This document shows, one piece after another, positions 1 to 11,102 of a stretch of DNA of 39,121 nt (position 1 is its first letter; each line of letters opens with the position of its first letter). The notes beneath the pieces were generated by a model that saw only the letters and a program-made list of their open reading frames with translations, was not told where the DNA came from and searched no databases. Source of the DNA: Syntrophus sp. (in: bacteria) (GTDB lineage Bacteria; Desulfobacterota; Syntrophia; Syntrophales; UBA8958); the NCBI GenBank assembly GCA_025355725.1, contig JANXZC010000079.1:66680-105800 (forward strand). The letters run 5' to 3'. The translations under genes and the position numbers were made by a program.

Positions 1-1
1 C

Positions 2-631
2 GGTTTACGGCTGGTGGACCCGGGCAATATGGTTCAAACGAACGACACGAACGGGCTGGCCGTTATCACCCAGCTCCAGCCTATCACCGTTGTGTTTTCG
101 GTTCCCCAGGACAATCTGCCCACGGTGCTGAAGCGTCTGCGTACGGGAGAGTCTTTGCCAGTTTATGCTTACAGTCAGGACGGCAAGGTACTCCTCGCTA
201 GCGGCAAGCTCCTCGCCGTTGATAATCAGATCGACACAACCACAGGAACCGTAAAGATAAAGGCCATACTAGAAAATAAGGACAACGGGCTCTTTGCGAA
301 CCAGTTCGTCAATATGCGGATGAAGGTGGGTACCTTAACCGATGCGACCGTCATGCCCACCGCAGCGATACAGCGTGGCTCCATCGGTACTTTCGTTTAT
401 GTAGTGACGCAGGAGAAGAGCATCAGCGTGCGTCCGGTGCAACTCGGCCCCACGGAAGGCGACAATGTCGCCGTGATCAGCGGCCTGTCGCCGGGAGAGC
501 TTGTCGTCATGGTCGGAGGGGATAAACTGCGGGAAGGCTCAAAAGTGGAGCTTGTCACAAACGATGCCGCCGGCGCTCCGAGTCAAAAACGAAAGGCTCC
601 CCGTGACGACAACCGCAAGGGTGGGCGTTAA
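2..631 (+). CDS. mdtA: RND efflux periplasmic adaptor subunit, C-terminal part (MdtA-like)
   Basis: The frame is open from the window edge, so the gene starts upstream. The GTG at position 14 is probably internal, because the residues before it (GLRLV) continue the family motif seen in MdtA-type membrane-fusion proteins. The visible 209 residues cover the end of the lipoyl/barrel region, the beta-barrel domain (ITVVFSVPQDNL, then FVNMRMKV) and the membrane-proximal domain (VPTAAIQ-like segment, then GLSPGELVV). The tail is basic and low in complexity, as is common in this family. The adaptor bridges the inner-membrane RND permeases to the outer-membrane channel in the periplasm. A 68-nt gap separates it from the first permease gene, so all four genes probably form one operon. 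The N-terminal anchor and coiled-coil hairpin lie outside the window. Confidence 0.9.
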   Translation, partial: GLRLVDPGNMVQTNDTNGLAVITQLQPITVVFSVPQDNLPTVLKRLRTGESLPVYAYSQDGKVLLASGKLLAVDNQIDTTTGTVKIKAILENKDNGLFANQFVNMRMKVGTLTDATVMPTAAIQRGSIGTFVYVVTQEKSISVRPVQLGPTEGDNVAVISGLSPGELVVMVGGDKLREGSKVELVTNDAAGAPSQKRKAPRDDNRKGGR

Positions 632-699
632 TAACAGGACCGGGATATGCCGCATGCAATTACTGATGACATTGCCTTCATAATGAAACAAACGACGAT

Positions 700-3600
700 A
701 TGAATCCATCGCGACCTTTCATACTGCGACCTGTTGCAACGTCTTTACTCATGATAGCCATTCTCCTGTCGGGCATCATTGCTTACCGGATGCTGTCGAT
801 CTCGGCTCTCCCGCAAGTTGACTACCCGACCATTCAGGTTGTTACCCTTTATCCGGGCGCAAGCCCCGATGTGGTCACATCATCCATCACCGCACCCTTG
901 GAGCGCCAATTCGGCCAGATGCCGGGCCTGAATCAGATGTCCTCCACAAGCTCGGGCGGGGCATCTGTGATCACCTTGCAATTCAGCCTTAGCCTGAACA
1001 TTGATGTGGCGGAGCAGGAGGTGCAGGCCGCCATTAATGCTGCCGGTAATCTGCTGCCCACAGATCTGCCGATGCCGCCGATCTACAGCAAGGTCAATCC
1101 CGCCGATGCACCGATCCTGACTTTAGCCGTCACCTCCAAAACCCTGCCGCTGCCGAAGGTACATGACCTGGTTGATACGCGGCTTGCTCAGAAGATCTCG
1201 CAATTATCGGGTGTCGGGCTGGTGAGCATTAGCGGCGGACAGCGACCGGCTATTCGCATTCAAGCCAACCCTAAAGCGCTTGCCGCTTGTAATCTGACCC
1301 TCGAAGACGTGCGCACTGCCATCAACACCGCAAATGTAAACCAAGCCAAGGGCAGCTTCGATGGCCCTGCCCGAGCATCAATGATTGATGCCAATGATCA
1401 ACTCAAATTTGCGTCCGAGTACGAACAGCTCATCATCGCCTACCGCAATGGCGCCCCGGTGCGCCTTTCCGATGTAGCCACGCTGCGCGATGACGCCGAA
1501 AATATTCGCCTGGCCGCCTGGAGTGGCGAGGTTCCTGCGGTCATCGTCAACATACAGCGTCAACCGGGCACAAATGTCATCGAAGTCGTGGACCGTATTA
1601 AGAAGATCATACCACAACTGCGGGCATCTCTGCCAAGTTCAGTGGAAGTGACGTTACTCTCCGACCGTACCACCACCATCCGGGCTTCCGTAAAAGACGT
1701 TCAGTTCGAATTGATCCTGGCGGTGGCGCTTGTAGTCATGGTGATCTTCCTATTCCTGCGCAACTTTTCGGCCACTGTAATACCAAGTGTTGCCGTGCCC
1801 CTTTCTCTCGTCGGCACTTTCGGTGTTATGTATCTGGCAGGTTTCAGCATCAATAACCTGACGCTGATGGCTCTCACCATTTCCACGGGATTTGTTGTGG
1901 ACGACGCCATCGTCGTTATAGAGAATATCATGAGATACATCGAGCAGGGTGACTCTCCTCTGGAAGCCGCAATCAAAGGCTCGCAGCAGATCGCTTTCAC
2001 CATTATCTCCCTGACCATCTCGCTCGTGGCCGTGCTGATCCCCCTCCTGTTCATGGGAGATGTTGTGGGCCGGCTGTTCCGCGAATTCGCTATTACGCTG
2101 GCCGTGTCCATCCTTATTTCAGGGGTCGTTTCCCTGACGCTTACACCCATGATGTGCGCGAAAATGCTGCACCATATCCCTGAAACCGAACAGGGCCGCT
2201 TTTATCATGCCAGCGGTCTGTTCTTCGAGAGGGTGATCTCTCGCTATGGAAAAATGCTCACCTGGGTCCTCGATCACCAGGGGATAACACTGCTGACGGC
2301 CGTTGCCACGCTTCTGTTGACGGTGCTTCTTTATGTCATTATCCCTAAGGGGTTCTTCCCCGTGCAGGACACGGGCATGATTCAAGGCATATCCGAGGCT
2401 CCACAGTCGATCTCGTTTTCGGCAATGGCGGAACGTCAGCAGTCCCTGGCCAAGGTAATCTTGCAGGACCCCGCCGTGGAAAGTTTATCTTCCTTCATCG
2501 GCGTGGATGGAACCAATGTCACGCTCAACAGCGGACGCATAATGATTAATCTCAGCCTGAAGGACAAACGTGACGCCGATGCGATGGGTGTCATCCGCCG
2601 CCTGCAGCCGAAGCTTGCGCAGGTTAAAGGCATATCTCTCTACATGCAACCCGTGCAGGATCTCACGATTGAGGACAGGGTGAGCCGAACACAGTACCAG
2701 TTTACAATGGAGACCGCTGATCCGAACGAATTGAGCCTGTGGAATAGCCGTCTTGTCGATCGGCTCTCCCGGTCGCCCTATCTTGCCGATGTGGCAAGCG
2801 ATCTTCAGGATCAGGGATTGCAGGCTTATGTAGATATTGACCGCGATGCTGCCGGACGAATGGGCATCACGGCCGCCGCCATCGATAATATATTATACGA
2901 CGCCTTCGGGCAGCGGCTCGTGTCCACGATTTTTACACAATCGAACCAGTACCGTGTCGTGCTTGAGGTACAGCCCGAATATAAGCGCGGACCGGCGGCA
3001 CTTAATGATCTCTACATCGCGTCTTCAACAGGAAAACAGGTGCCTCTGGGATCAATTGCCAGGGTTCTGGAAAAACCGGCGCCCCTTGTGGTCAATCATC
3101 TTGAGCAGTTTCCCGCGGCAACCATCTCTTTCAATCTGGCGAACGGAGTATCCCTTGGAGATGCGGTCAAGGCAATCGAAGCGACCGAGCGGGAGATCGG
3201 CCTGCCCATTAGCGTCAAGACAGGCTTTCAGGGTGCTGCCCTCGCTTTTAGATCCTCCCTTGCGAGTACCCTGTTGCTGATCCTCGCTGCCATTGTGGCC
3301 GTATATATCGTATTAGGTGTGCTCTACGAGAGTTATATCCATCCGATAACGATTATTTCCACGTTGCCCTCAGCCGGTGTCGGGGCGCTGCTCGCACTCA
3401 TGATTTCCCGCACGGATCTGGGCATCATCGGCATCATTGGTATTGTTCTCCTGATCGGCATCGTCAAAAAAAATGCCATCATGATGATCGATTTTGCACT
3501 GGAGGCCGAGCGCAAGGAGGGCAAGACACCCCGCGAAGCCATATTCCAGGCTTCCCTGCTGCGATTCCGGCCTATTTTAATGACCACCCTGTCGGCATTG

Positions 3601-3816
3601 CTCGGAGCCTTGCCGCTTATGCTGGGCGGCGGGATGGGTTCAGAACTGCGCCATCCTCTGGGTATAACGATGGTGGGGGGGCTTATCTTCAGCCAGATAC
3701 TGACACTTTTTACTACCCCGGTGATCTACTTGGCCTTTGATCGTCTCAGCAGACGCGTAGCTACTCGTTATAACCGTTCGGTAAGGCATGAGGAAAGTGA
3801 CGAGCCCTATATATGA
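700..3816 (+). CDS. mdtB: RND multidrug efflux permease, MdtB-like
   Basis: This 1038-residue protein is full length for the hydrophobe/amphiphile efflux RND family. It opens with [19 protein letters not shown], the usual cytoplasmic start and first membrane helix. It shows the two-fold repeat of large periplasmic loops and six-helix bundles. TM4 carries the acidic pair of the proton relay ([12 protein letters not shown]), and the second half carries the conserved lysine region ([13 protein letters not shown]). It would use the proton gradient to expel drugs or bile-salt-like compounds. The next gene overlaps by 4 nt (ATGA) and encodes a paralogue. Two permeases with one adaptor is the MdtABC arrangement, in which the permeases form a heteromultimer. 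The real substrate cannot be read from the sequence. Confidence 0.93.
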   Translation: MNPSRPFILRPVATSLLMIAILLSGIIAYRMLSISALPQVDYPTIQVVTLYPGASPDVVTSSITAPLERQFGQMPGLNQMSSTSSGGASVITLQFSLSLNIDVAEQEVQAAINAAGNLLPTDLPMPPIYSKVNPADAPILTLAVTSKTLPLPKVHDLVDTRLAQKISQLSGVGLVSISGGQRPAIRIQANPKALAACNLTLEDVRTAINTANVNQAKGSFDGPARASMIDANDQLKFASEYEQLIIAYRNGAPVRLSDVATLRDDAENIRLAAWSGEVPAVIVNIQRQPGTNVIEVVDRIKKIIPQLRASLPSSVEVTLLSDRTTTIRASVKDVQFELILAVALVVMVIFLFLRNFSATVIPSVAVPLSLVGTFGVMYLAGFSINNLTLMALTISTGFVVDDAIVVIENIMRYIEQGDSPLEAAIKGSQQIAFTIISLTISLVAVLIPLLFMGDVVGRLFREFAITLAVSILISGVVSLTLTPMMCAKMLHHIPETEQGRFYHASGLFFERVISRYGKMLTWVLDHQGITLLTAVATLLLTVLLYVIIPKGFFPVQDTGMIQGISEAPQSISFSAMAERQQSLAKVILQDPAVESLSSFIGVDGTNVTLNSGRIMINLSLKDKRDADAMGVIRRLQPKLAQVKGISLYMQPVQDLTIEDRVSRTQYQFTMETADPNELSLWNSRLVDRLSRSPYLADVASDLQDQGLQAYVDIDRDAAGRMGITAAAIDNILYDAFGQRLVSTIFTQSNQYRVVLEVQPEYKRGPAALNDLYIASSTGKQVPLGSIARVLEKPAPLVVNHLEQFPAATISFNLANGVSLGDAVKAIEATEREIGLPISVKTGFQGAALAFRSSLASTLLLILAAIVAVYIVLGVLYESYIHPITIISTLPSAGVGALLALMISRTDLGIIGIIGIVLLIGIVKKNAIMMIDFALEAERKEGKTPREAIFQASLLRFRPILMTTLSALLGALPLMLGGGMGSELRHPLGITMVGGLIFSQILTLFTTPVIYLAFDRLSRRVATRYNRSVRHEESDEPYI

Positions 3817-6800
3817 GTCTCTCCTCTTTATTTATCTATAGGCCTGTTGCCACTACGCTGCTTACGCTCGGGGTGATGCTCACGGGTATTGTCGCCTTTT
3901 TCCTCCTGCCTGTGGCGTCGCTGCCCCAAGTAGATTTTCCTACCATATCCGTCCAGGCTTCTCTCCCCGGGGCGTCTCCGGAGACCATGGCTGCAACCGT
4001 GGCGACTCCCCTCGAACGTTCCCTCGGTCGTATTGCCGGTGTCAGCGAGATAACATCCGTCAGTTCGCTAGGTTCAACCCGTATTACCCTACAATTCGAT
4101 CTTGATCGTGATATCGATGGCGCTGCCAGAGATGTGCAGGCGGCGATCAACGGAGCTCGCAGCCTACTGCCGTCAGGATTACCGAGAAACCCGACTTACC
4201 GCAAGGTTAATCCGGCGGATGCGCCGATCCTTATTCTCGCCCTGACCTCGGATACCATGACCCGCGGCCAGCTTTACGATGCCGCAGATACCATCCTGGC
4301 GCAGAAAATTTCCCAGATGAAAGGTGTGGGCCAGGTAAACGTCGGTGGCAGTTCGCTGCCTGCGGTCAGAGTAGAACTGAACCCCACCCTGCTCAATAGC
4401 TATGGAATCGGCATCGAGTCTGTGCGCCAGTTGATTGCCGCCTCCAATGCCAATAGACCGAAGGGTGCTGTTGAAGAAGGAGACCGTCACTGGCAGATAT
4501 ATGCCAACGACCAGGCCAAAACGGCCAAGGATTATATACCGCTTATCGTGTCCTACCGGAACGGCGCAGCCGTGCGACTCTCTGATCTGGGAGAAGTTGT
4601 CGATTCGGTACAGGACTTGCGGAATGCAGGGTTGTACAATGGCAAACCCTCCGTTTTGCTGATTATCAGCAAGCAGCCGGGTGCCAACGTCATTGAGACG
4701 GTTGATCGCGTCAAGGGTCTCATGGCAGAATTAAGGGCTTCGGTGCCGAGGGCCGTCAATATCACCATCGCTTCAGACCAGACCACCACCATCCGCGCTT
4801 CGTTGCGTGAAATCGAGCGGACCCTGATCATTTCCGTGGGTTTGGTGATTCTCGTGGTCTTCCTGTTCCTCCGTAACGTTCGCTCCATGCTGATTCCCTG
4901 TGTGGCCGTGCCGGTATCCCTGATCGGCACGTTTGGTGTGATGTATCTCGCCAACTACAGTGTGGACAACCTGTCACTGATGGCGCTTACCGTTGCCACC
5001 GGCTTCGTCGTGGACGATGCCATTGTGGTGCTGGAAAACATTTCGCGCCACATCGAAAAGGGGATGCAGCCCTTTAGGGCTGCTCTCCTCGGGGCGCGGG
5101 AAGTCGGATTCACAGTGCTGTCCATGAGCCTCTCCCTAATAGCCGTTTTTATTCCTATCCTGCTCATGGGTGGCGTCATCGGCAGGATATTTCGCGAGTT
5201 CGCAGTGACACTCTCAGCGGCAATCCTCATATCACTTGTTGTTTCTCTTACAACGACGCCGATGATGTGTGCGCGCCTTCTCAAATCCGGTGACGATCTT
5301 AAACGCGGTTGGTTCTACCATACCGGTGAGCGTTTATTTAAGGGTTTGCTTTCCCGGTATGAGCGGTCGCTTGGCTGGGCGCTCGCGCACGGTCCTTTTA
5401 TGATGATCCTTTTGCTGACGACGGTGTGCCTGAATGTCTATCTGTACGTGGTTATCCCGAAAGGGTTTTTCCCGCAGCAGGATACGGGGCGATTGATGGG
5501 CAGAATCCAGGCCGACCAGAACATTTCTTTCCAGGCCATGCAACAAAAATTGATCAATATCATGAACGTGGTCCGACAGGACCCGGCCGTAGAAAGTGTC
5601 GTCGGCTTCACGGGAGGTGGTCAAATCAACAGCGGCTCCATGTTCGTGTCTCTGAAGCCGCTTGCCGAAAGGATAGTGTCCGCCGACCAGGTGATGGCCC
5701 GCCTGCGCCCCAAAATTGCCAAGGAACCGGGCGCCAGACTTTTTCTGCAACCGGTGCAGGATATTCGCGTCGGCGGCAGATCCTCGGGTGCCATGTACCA
5801 ATATACCCTGCAGGCCGAAGATCTAACAGAATTAAGAATATGGGAGAAGAAAATTCGGGAAGCCCTGGGGCAACTCCCGGAACTGGTGGATGTCAACACG
5901 GACGAGCAGGACAGGGGGCTGCAAACCGCTGTTGCCATTGACCGTGATGCCGCTTCTCGCATGGGGGTGACAACGGCGCTCATTGATGCCACCCTGAATG
6001 ACTCCTTTGGCCAGCGGCAGGTGTCCACAATCTATAATCCCCTTAATCAGTACCGTGTTGTTATGGAAGTGGCGCCGCAGTATGGGCAAGGACCCGAGGC
6101 GCTCCGTGATTTATACGTTCGTGTGCCTTCGAGTGCACAGTTTCCGGGGGGAGCCCAAGTGCCGCTTCTGGCCTTTGCATCCTACGGGTTGAACAATACG
6201 CCCTTGTCGGTCAATCACCAGGGGCAGTTTGCCGCCTCCACGATCTCTTTCAACCTGCCTCCCGGCACCTCGCTCTCGGAGGCTACTTCAGCCATCGGCG
6301 ATACGATGAACCGCATCGGTGTGCCGGGCTCCATAAGGGGCAGCTTCCAGGGAACGGCCCGGACATTTCAGGCGTCTCTGCAAAGTCAGCCCTGGCTGAT
6401 CCTTGCTGCTTTGGTTACTATCTATATTGTACTCGGCATCTTGTATGAAAGCTATGTCCATCCGATCACCATTCTATCCACATTGCCCTCAGCCGGTGTC
6501 GGGGCTATCCTTGCCCTGATTATATCCCGGACGGAATTCAGCATCATGGCGCTGATCGGAGTCATCCTGCTGATTGGTATCGTGAAGAAGAACGCCATTA
6601 TGATGATCGACTTCGCCCTCGATGTGGAGCGAAAACAAGGCAAAAACTCCCGGGATGCTATATACGAGGCATGCCTGATTCGTTTCCGGCCGATCATGAT
6701 GACAACCATGGCGGCACTGCTTGGGGCAATACCGCTAATGCTCGGTGCCGGGGATGGGGCTGAATTGCGTCGACCGCTGGGTATTGCCATCGTTGGAGGA

Positions 6801-6950
6801 CTGATTGTGAGCCAGATGCTGACATTATACACCACGCCGGTTGTCTATCTATACCTTGACCGTTTCCGGTTGTGGTGTCTGTCCAATATAGGTCGCAAAG
6901 GCCGGACACATACGCTGGTAATGGAGGGGACGGGAGGAACCCGAAGATGA
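3813..6950 (+). CDS. mdtC: RND multidrug efflux permease, MdtC-like
   Basis: This is a second full-length RND permease of 1045 residues, paralogous to the preceding gene and translationally coupled to it by an ATGA overlap. It begins [19 protein letters not shown], typical of MdtC. It keeps the TM4 acidic pair ([12 protein letters not shown]) and the distal lysine motif ([13 protein letters not shown]). The two paralogues remain close enough to share a 23-base identical stretch around the motif [10 protein letters not shown] (3364-3386 and 6483-6505). The inferred role is one half of a mixed MdtB/MdtC pump in the inner membrane. The stop codon again overlaps the following start (ATGA at 6947), so the outer-membrane factor is made from the same transcript. 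Confidence 0.93.
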   Translation: MSLSSLFIYRPVATTLLTLGVMLTGIVAFFLLPVASLPQVDFPTISVQASLPGASPETMAATVATPLERSLGRIAGVSEITSVSSLGSTRITLQFDLDRDIDGAARDVQAAINGARSLLPSGLPRNPTYRKVNPADAPILILALTSDTMTRGQLYDAADTILAQKISQMKGVGQVNVGGSSLPAVRVELNPTLLNSYGIGIESVRQLIAASNANRPKGAVEEGDRHWQIYANDQAKTAKDYIPLIVSYRNGAAVRLSDLGEVVDSVQDLRNAGLYNGKPSVLLIISKQPGANVIETVDRVKGLMAELRASVPRAVNITIASDQTTTIRASLREIERTLIISVGLVILVVFLFLRNVRSMLIPCVAVPVSLIGTFGVMYLANYSVDNLSLMALTVATGFVVDDAIVVLENISRHIEKGMQPFRAALLGAREVGFTVLSMSLSLIAVFIPILLMGGVIGRIFREFAVTLSAAILISLVVSLTTTPMMCARLLKSGDDLKRGWFYHTGERLFKGLLSRYERSLGWALAHGPFMMILLLTTVCLNVYLYVVIPKGFFPQQDTGRLMGRIQADQNISFQAMQQKLINIMNVVRQDPAVESVVGFTGGGQINSGSMFVSLKPLAERIVSADQVMARLRPKIAKEPGARLFLQPVQDIRVGGRSSGAMYQYTLQAEDLTELRIWEKKIREALGQLPELVDVNTDEQDRGLQTAVAIDRDAASRMGVTTALIDATLNDSFGQRQVSTIYNPLNQYRVVMEVAPQYGQGPEALRDLYVRVPSSAQFPGGAQVPLLAFASYGLNNTPLSVNHQGQFAASTISFNLPPGTSLSEATSAIGDTMNRIGVPGSIRGSFQGTARTFQASLQSQPWLILAALVTIYIVLGILYESYVHPITILSTLPSAGVGAILALIISRTEFSIMALIGVILLIGIVKKNAIMMIDFALDVERKQGKNSRDAIYEACLIRFRPIMMTTMAALLGAIPLMLGAGDGAELRRPLGIAIVGGLIVSQMLTLYTTPVVYLYLDRFRLWCLSNIGRKGRTHTLVMEGTGGTRR

Positions 6951-8413
6951 ATAAACCATTGCATCTATGCATTGTTATGATTGGATTGGTGATGTTTTTC
7001 GGTTGCGCTGTTGGGCCGGATTATAAACGACCGACGGTAAATGTTCCCGTGGCATTTAAAGAGCTCAAGGGTTGGAAGGAAGCGCAACCCCGTGATCGCG
7101 AGATAACAATCCAGTGGTGGAAGGTTTTCAACGATCCCCTGTTTAACTCCCTCGAGGAGCAGGTCAGCATATCAAACCAGTCGCTGGTGCAGGCAGAGGC
7201 CCAGTATCGCCAGGCACTGGCACTGGTGCAGGGGGCGCGGGCAAACTATTTCCCCCAAATTGGTGCTTCCGCAGCTGTTACGCGGGCCCAGTCATCAGGA
7301 AACAATAATAGTAACACGGGAACAACGACGGCGAACCAACATATGGTTGCCCTTAGTGCCGGTTGGGAGATTGATATATGGGGGCGCGTACGACGACAGG
7401 TAGAATCAAACACAGCTAGTGCCCAGGCGAGTGCCGCGGATTTGCAAGCCTTGCGACTGTCTCTGCAGGCGGAACTCGCGCAGAATTATTTTCTTTTGTG
7501 TACGCTGGATGCACAGAAGAAAATACTCGACGACACGGCTGCCGCTTATCAGAAGGCGCTTGAGCTTACTAGAAACCGCTATACTGCCGGTGTGGCCGCC
7601 AAGGCCGAAGTAGCTCAGGCCCTGACACAACTTAAAACCACTCAGGCACAGGCCATTGATATCGGGGTACAGCGCGCGCAACTTGAGCACGCAATAGCCT
7701 TGCTAATTGGAAAGGCTCCGGCTGACTTTTCCATTCCCACAACATCAATCACTGCAAAGATGCCGCAAATTCCGATTGCTATTCCGTCCGCTCTTCTTGA
7801 GCGTCGCCCTGACATCGCCTCCGCAGAGCGTAGCATTGCCGCAGCAAACGCACAGATTGGTGTGGCAAAGAGTGCATACTTTCCTTCTTTATCGCTTTCT
7901 GCCTCAACAGGTTATCAAAGCGCAGGTTTAGTGGATCTGTTTGCCGCACCGGGCTTATTTTGGGCTTTAGGACCTGTAGCACTGGGGCAGACGCTATTCG
8001 ATGGTGGCGCCCGTAAAGCTCAGACGGAACAAGCTATTGCCGCCTACGAAGGTACTGTGGCTGCCTATCGGCAGACCGTGCTTGCGAGTTTCCGGCAGGT
8101 GGAAGATAACCTTTCGACACTGCGGATCCTCGAGGATGAGGCGCGGGTTCAAGATGAAGCATTGATCTCCGCAAGGGAATCGGTCGCTCTGACCACTAAT
8201 CAGTACAAAGCTGGAACTGTCAGTTACCTCAATGTCATTATAACACAGTATGTGGCACTCACAAACGAAAGAGCGGCGCTGGGAATCCGTGGGCAGAGGC
8301 TCACTGCCGCCATCTTGCTCATCAAAGCCTTGGGTGGCGGATGGAATGCGTCGGAATTGTCAACCCCGGATCTGCTTGTTGGCAAACCGGCTATTCAGGA
8401 TGGAGATAAATAG
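6947..8413 (+). CDS. Outer-membrane efflux lipoprotein, NodT/OprM family
   Basis: The protein has 488 residues if it starts at the ATG at 6947, which overlaps the permease stop and follows a GGAGG-like stretch at 6933-6937. An upstream in-frame start would put the signal peptide inside the protein, so it is rejected. Residues 1-20 form a lipoprotein signal ending FFGC, followed by AVGPDYKRP, the hallmark of NodT/OprM outer-membrane factors. Two outer-membrane-efflux repeats follow, with the typical helices ([39 protein letters not shown]). It would form the trimeric channel that completes the tripartite pump. No TolC-type gene of other origin is nearby, so this pump appears to carry its own exit duct. 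Confidence 0.92.
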   Translation: MNKPLHLCIVMIGLVMFFGCAVGPDYKRPTVNVPVAFKELKGWKEAQPRDREITIQWWKVFNDPLFNSLEEQVSISNQSLVQAEAQYRQALALVQGARANYFPQIGASAAVTRAQSSGNNNSNTGTTTANQHMVALSAGWEIDIWGRVRRQVESNTASAQASAADLQALRLSLQAELAQNYFLLCTLDAQKKILDDTAAAYQKALELTRNRYTAGVAAKAEVAQALTQLKTTQAQAIDIGVQRAQLEHAIALLIGKAPADFSIPTTSITAKMPQIPIAIPSALLERRPDIASAERSIAAANAQIGVAKSAYFPSLSLSASTGYQSAGLVDLFAAPGLFWALGPVALGQTLFDGGARKAQTEQAIAAYEGTVAAYRQTVLASFRQVEDNLSTLRILEDEARVQDEALISARESVALTTNQYKAGTVSYLNVIITQYVALTNERAALGIRGQRLTAAILLIKALGGGWNASELSTPDLLVGKPAIQDGDK

Positions 8414-8500
8414 TTCCCTGCCCAATGGTGTTAGATTGAAAAGTACGAACGATTATTATATGAAAAACAACTCACAGCATGAAATATTTGGTGTCCACTA

Positions 8501-9529
8501 TTGATAACCGACCTCAAGGCAGCAAAAGAACGAAACCATAACATTCTCCTTGTCGATGATGCGGAAGAGATGCGTGTGCTGATTACCCATCAGTTGCGAA
8601 AGGCTGGTTATGCCAAGGTGAAAGAGGCGGCATCGGCAGCCGAGGCCTTTTCCATCCTCGGCCTGGACAGGGATGATAAAACAGTTATAAATATCGATCT
8701 TATCGTCATGGATATCGTTATGCCGGAGATCGATGGAATTGAAGCATGTCGTCGCATCAAGGAGGATGGTCGTTTCGAGGATGTTCCTATTATCATGATC
8801 ACGGCCCTGGCGGACAAGGGAATCCTGCAGTTGGCTTTCGATGCCGGGGCGATGGATTATATAACAAAACCTGTTGATAAGCTTGAACTTATTGCCAGGG
8901 TCCGGTCATCCTTGCGCCTCAAGGATGAAATGGAAAAACGCCGGGAAAGGGAGAGGGAATTGCTCGTCATGTCCCGGAAACTCGCGGCGGCAAACCAGAT
9001 CCTGCAACGGTTGAGCCTGCTGGATGGACTCACGGGCATTTCCAATCGCCGGCGTTTTGATGAAGTCCTCGCTCATGAATGGAAACAGGCGATGCGCAGT
9101 AAGCAACCCCTTTCCATGGTCATGATAGATATTGACCATTTCAAGGCCTTCAACGATCATTACGGGCATCTGACTGGGGATGACTGTCTGAGAAAGGTAG
9201 CCCTAGCCATGAGCAGCATTTTAAAAAGACCCACAGATTTTTTGGCCAGGTACGGCGGCGAAGAATTTGCCGCGATTCTTCCCATGACGGCAAGTGACGG
9301 CGCCGATGCTATCGCGGAGGCCATGAGAACCGGAGTTGTAAACCTGGCAATTCCCCACGACCACTCATCCGCCGCCTCCTTGGTAACTGTCAGTATGGGG
9401 ATAGCCACGCTGGTTCCCCGGAGGGGCATGATGGCGGCGATGTTGATTTCCGCAGCCGACCAGGCCCTCTATGAGGCTAAAGCAGGGGGTCGGAACCGGA
9501 TCGTAGTGAAACGGCCTAGCCCTTCCTGA
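8501..9529 (+). CDS. Response regulator with GGDEF output (diguanylate cyclase, PleD-like)
   Basis: The protein has 342 residues. The start is TTG at 8501; the frame is closed by TGA at 8480-8482 and no ATG lies before the receiver domain, so a rare start codon is the best reading. Residues 15-140 are a CheY-like receiver (ILLVDDAEEMR; phosphoacceptor Asp in LIVMDIVMPEIDG, near residue 70; conserved Lys in ITKPVDK). A short helical linker leads to a GGDEF domain (residues 170-340) with an intact active site RYGGEEF and substrate motif DIDHFKAFNDHYGH. An RxxD inhibitory site (RPTD) lies five residues upstream of GGEEF. It should therefore make cyclic-di-GMP from two GTP, with product feedback, when phosphorylated. 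No cognate kinase is adjacent; the hybrid kinase at 25884 is a distant candidate only. The 3' end overlaps the convergent gene by 14 nt. Confidence 0.92.
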   Translation: MITDLKAAKERNHNILLVDDAEEMRVLITHQLRKAGYAKVKEAASAAEAFSILGLDRDDKTVINIDLIVMDIVMPEIDGIEACRRIKEDGRFEDVPIIMITALADKGILQLAFDAGAMDYITKPVDKLELIARVRSSLRLKDEMEKRRERERELLVMSRKLAAANQILQRLSLLDGLTGISNRRRFDEVLAHEWKQAMRSKQPLSMVMIDIDHFKAFNDHYGHLTGDDCLRKVALAMSSILKRPTDFLARYGGEEFAAILPMTASDGADAIAEAMRTGVVNLAIPHDHSSAASLVTVSMGIATLVPRRGMMAAMLISAADQALYEAKAGGRNRIVVKRPSPS

Positions 9530-10376
9530 TTCCCAGGATGGTCCGGGCTTCCCGGGGAGTTGCCGGTGAGCGGTTCAGGGAGGCGGCTGCCCGGACGGCC
9601 CACTCTACCTGCGCATAGCTTCCCTTGGCCAGATCTCCATTTGGCATGCGGGTATTATCCTCCATCCCCACCCGCATATGACCCCCTAAAAGACAGGACA
9701 GGACATTGGCGGGGAACTGCTCCGGGCCGACGGCGCAGGTCGTGAAGTTGGCGTTTGGGGGCAGGGCGTTTTTCATGGCCATCATGACGTCGGGGCGGAA
9801 TTTCTGCCCCCCTGCCACCCCCCACACGAAATTGAAATTCATGGGTTCGGAAAAGAAGCCCTGCCGGCCGATGAGGAGGGTATTGTCCAGACCGCCGATA
9901 TCGTAGCATTCGAGTTCCGGTTTGATCAGGTTTTCTTCCATGGCCTTGCCGAAGTCCTGAAGCATGGTGAAGGTGTTCTCGAAGACGTAATCAAAAAATA
10001 TCTGCCCGGAATTACGATCGATAATGCTGAAGTTCATGGTATTGGTATTCAGGGAGGCCATTTCCGGCTTGACGGCGACGATTTGGGCCAGACGCTGCTC
10101 GGCGGTCTTGAAGGCCCCCACCGCTGAAGACAGGCAGATGATAAGGTCCGGGCAGCGTTCTTTGATGGCATCATAAACGGCCTGGACCCGGTCGATATCA
10201 TGACTGGAGTCGCCGTCGTCGGTCCGGGCATGGACATGAACCATGGCTGCCCCGGCGTGGGAGCATTTTTCGGCTTCAACGGCGAATTCCTCGAGGGTAT
10301 AGGGAACGGATGGGTTGTTCTGTTTAAAGGTCGCCGCACCGGTGAGGGCGGCGCAGATGATGACGGGATTTGACAT
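9516..10376 (-). CDS. Beta-keto acid cleavage enzyme (BKACE, DUF849; Kce-like)
   Basis: The protein has 286 residues if it starts at the second ATG (10376), which sits 8 nt after AGGAGG; the first ATG at 10382 is only 2 nt away and less likely. This is the DUF849/BKACE family, a TIM barrel with a divalent metal. It cleaves a beta-keto acid with acetyl-CoA to give an acyl-CoA plus acetoacetate. The founding member, Kce, acts on 3-keto-5-aminohexanoate in lysine fermentation. Metal ligands are visible: HVHAR (His47, His49) and a late Glu in MRVGMEDN, near residue 239. No other lysine-fermentation gene lies nearby, so the specific substrate is open. A 53-residue membrane protein gene lies directly upstream on the same strand. 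The 3' end overlaps the convergent GGDEF gene. Confidence 0.88.
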   Translation of the reverse strand: MSNPVIICAALTGAATFKQNNPSVPYTLEEFAVEAEKCSHAGAAMVHVHARTDDGDSSHDIDRVQAVYDAIKERCPDLIICLSSAVGAFKTAEQRLAQIVAVKPEMASLNTNTMNFSIIDRNSGQIFFDYVFENTFTMLQDFGKAMEENLIKPELECYDIGGLDNTLLIGRQGFFSEPMNFNFVWGVAGGQKFRPDVMMAMKNALPPNANFTTCAVGPEQFPANVLSCLLGGHMRVGMEDNTRMPNGDLAKGSYAQVEWAVRAAASLNRSPATPREARTILGIRKG

Positions 10377-10403
10377 GGACATGACCTCCTTGGATTAGTT
10401 ACA

Positions 10404-10565
10404 TTAACTGGCAGCCTTCTTCACTATGTACAGAGCAACAACAACGGCAACCACCGCAAACACACCAAAGAGAGTGAAGAATTGTTCCACATAAGTAAGA
10501 CTTTCATACCAGCCCAGCACCTGATAGTAATACGTCAGGTACTGGTCCTGCAAACTGTCGATCAT
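10404..10565 (-). CDS. Small single-span membrane protein, 53 residues, unknown function
   Basis: This is a short open frame with a good ribosome-binding site: GGAGG ends five bases before the ATG at 10565. It predicts a 53-residue protein. Residues 1-30 are polar but rich in Tyr, Phe and Trp (MIDSLQDQYLTYYYQ, then LGWYESLTYVEQFF). Residues 31-48 form one hydrophobic helix of Val, Ala and Phe (FGVFAVVAVVVALYIV), followed by KKAAS. By the positive-inside rule the C-terminus is cytoplasmic and the aromatic N-terminus periplasmic. It ends 13 nt before the Shine-Dalgarno sequence of the BKACE gene, so the two are probably co-transcribed. I do not recognise the family. A small accessory subunit of a transporter is possible but unsupported. 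Confidence 0.7.
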   Translation of the reverse strand: MIDSLQDQYLTYYYQVLGWYESLTYVEQFFTLFGVFAVVAVVVALYIVKKAAS

Positions 10566-10720
10566 GGCTACCTCCCGGCAAGCTATCTATGTCGGTCTTT
10601 TTCAGACCCGCACTAATTTCATAAGGTTCAGTATGAGTCGATATGTCCCTGTTCTAATGGGTAACTTTCACTTAAGGTCCTTATTTTATCAGGAATTTGC
10701 GGGGAATTCTACAAATATTC

Positions 10721-10748
10721 TTGCTTTGCCCCCGTCTTGTGATAATAA
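10721..10748 (+). promoter_or_regulatory. Weak candidate promoter for the zinc-ribbon gene
   Basis: TTGCTT at 10721-10726 and TAATAA at 10743-10748, 16 nt apart, lie 35 nt upstream of the ATG at 10784. The match is partial and no other evidence supports it. Confidence 0.3.
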
Positions 10749-10783
10749 ACATGTACCAATAACCTTTTGTGAGGAACGATATT

Positions 10784-11023
10784 ATGCCCCGAAACAATGA
10801 AAAAACATGCTGCCTCAATCATCCGGATTTGGAAATGGTTGTTTTAAATGAAAAAAACACGGATACTTTTCATGCCATCCGCCTGGCTACCTGGGAATAT
10901 GGGAAACGGGTAAAAATGGAAAATAAATCCACGGGTTTCGAAGTTTATGCCTGCCCGGAATGCGGCTATAGCGAGTTCTACCTGACCCCGTCCGAATTGA
11001 AAATAATCCGCAAAGCCCCCTGA
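10784..11023 (+). CDS. Small zinc-ribbon-like protein, 79 residues
   Basis: The ATG at 10784 is chosen over an upstream in-frame GTG because a GAGG ribosome site (10771-10774) stands 9 nt before it. The 79-residue product has a Cys pair at residues 9-10 followed by a His (CCLNHP), and a CPEC knuckle at residues 57-60 followed by GYSEFYLTP. Two such half-sites, 47 residues apart, suggest one metal-binding fold of the zinc-ribbon kind. There is no signal peptide or membrane span, so the protein is cytoplasmic. It stands alone between oppositely oriented genes. Small proteins with this CPxCGYxEFY ending are common and unassigned in anaerobes. Neither a nucleic-acid-binding nor a protein-binding role can be chosen from the sequence. 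Confidence 0.75.
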   Translation: MPRNNEKTCCLNHPDLEMVVLNEKNTDTFHAIRLATWEYGKRVKMENKSTGFEVYACPECGYSEFYLTPSELKIIRKAP

Positions 11024-11102
11024 GAGATATTGCGATTGCGCTGAAATAAAAAATTTAATCCGATCTGTAGGTCCGATTGGCCGCGCAAATCTGGACAGTG
11101 AG

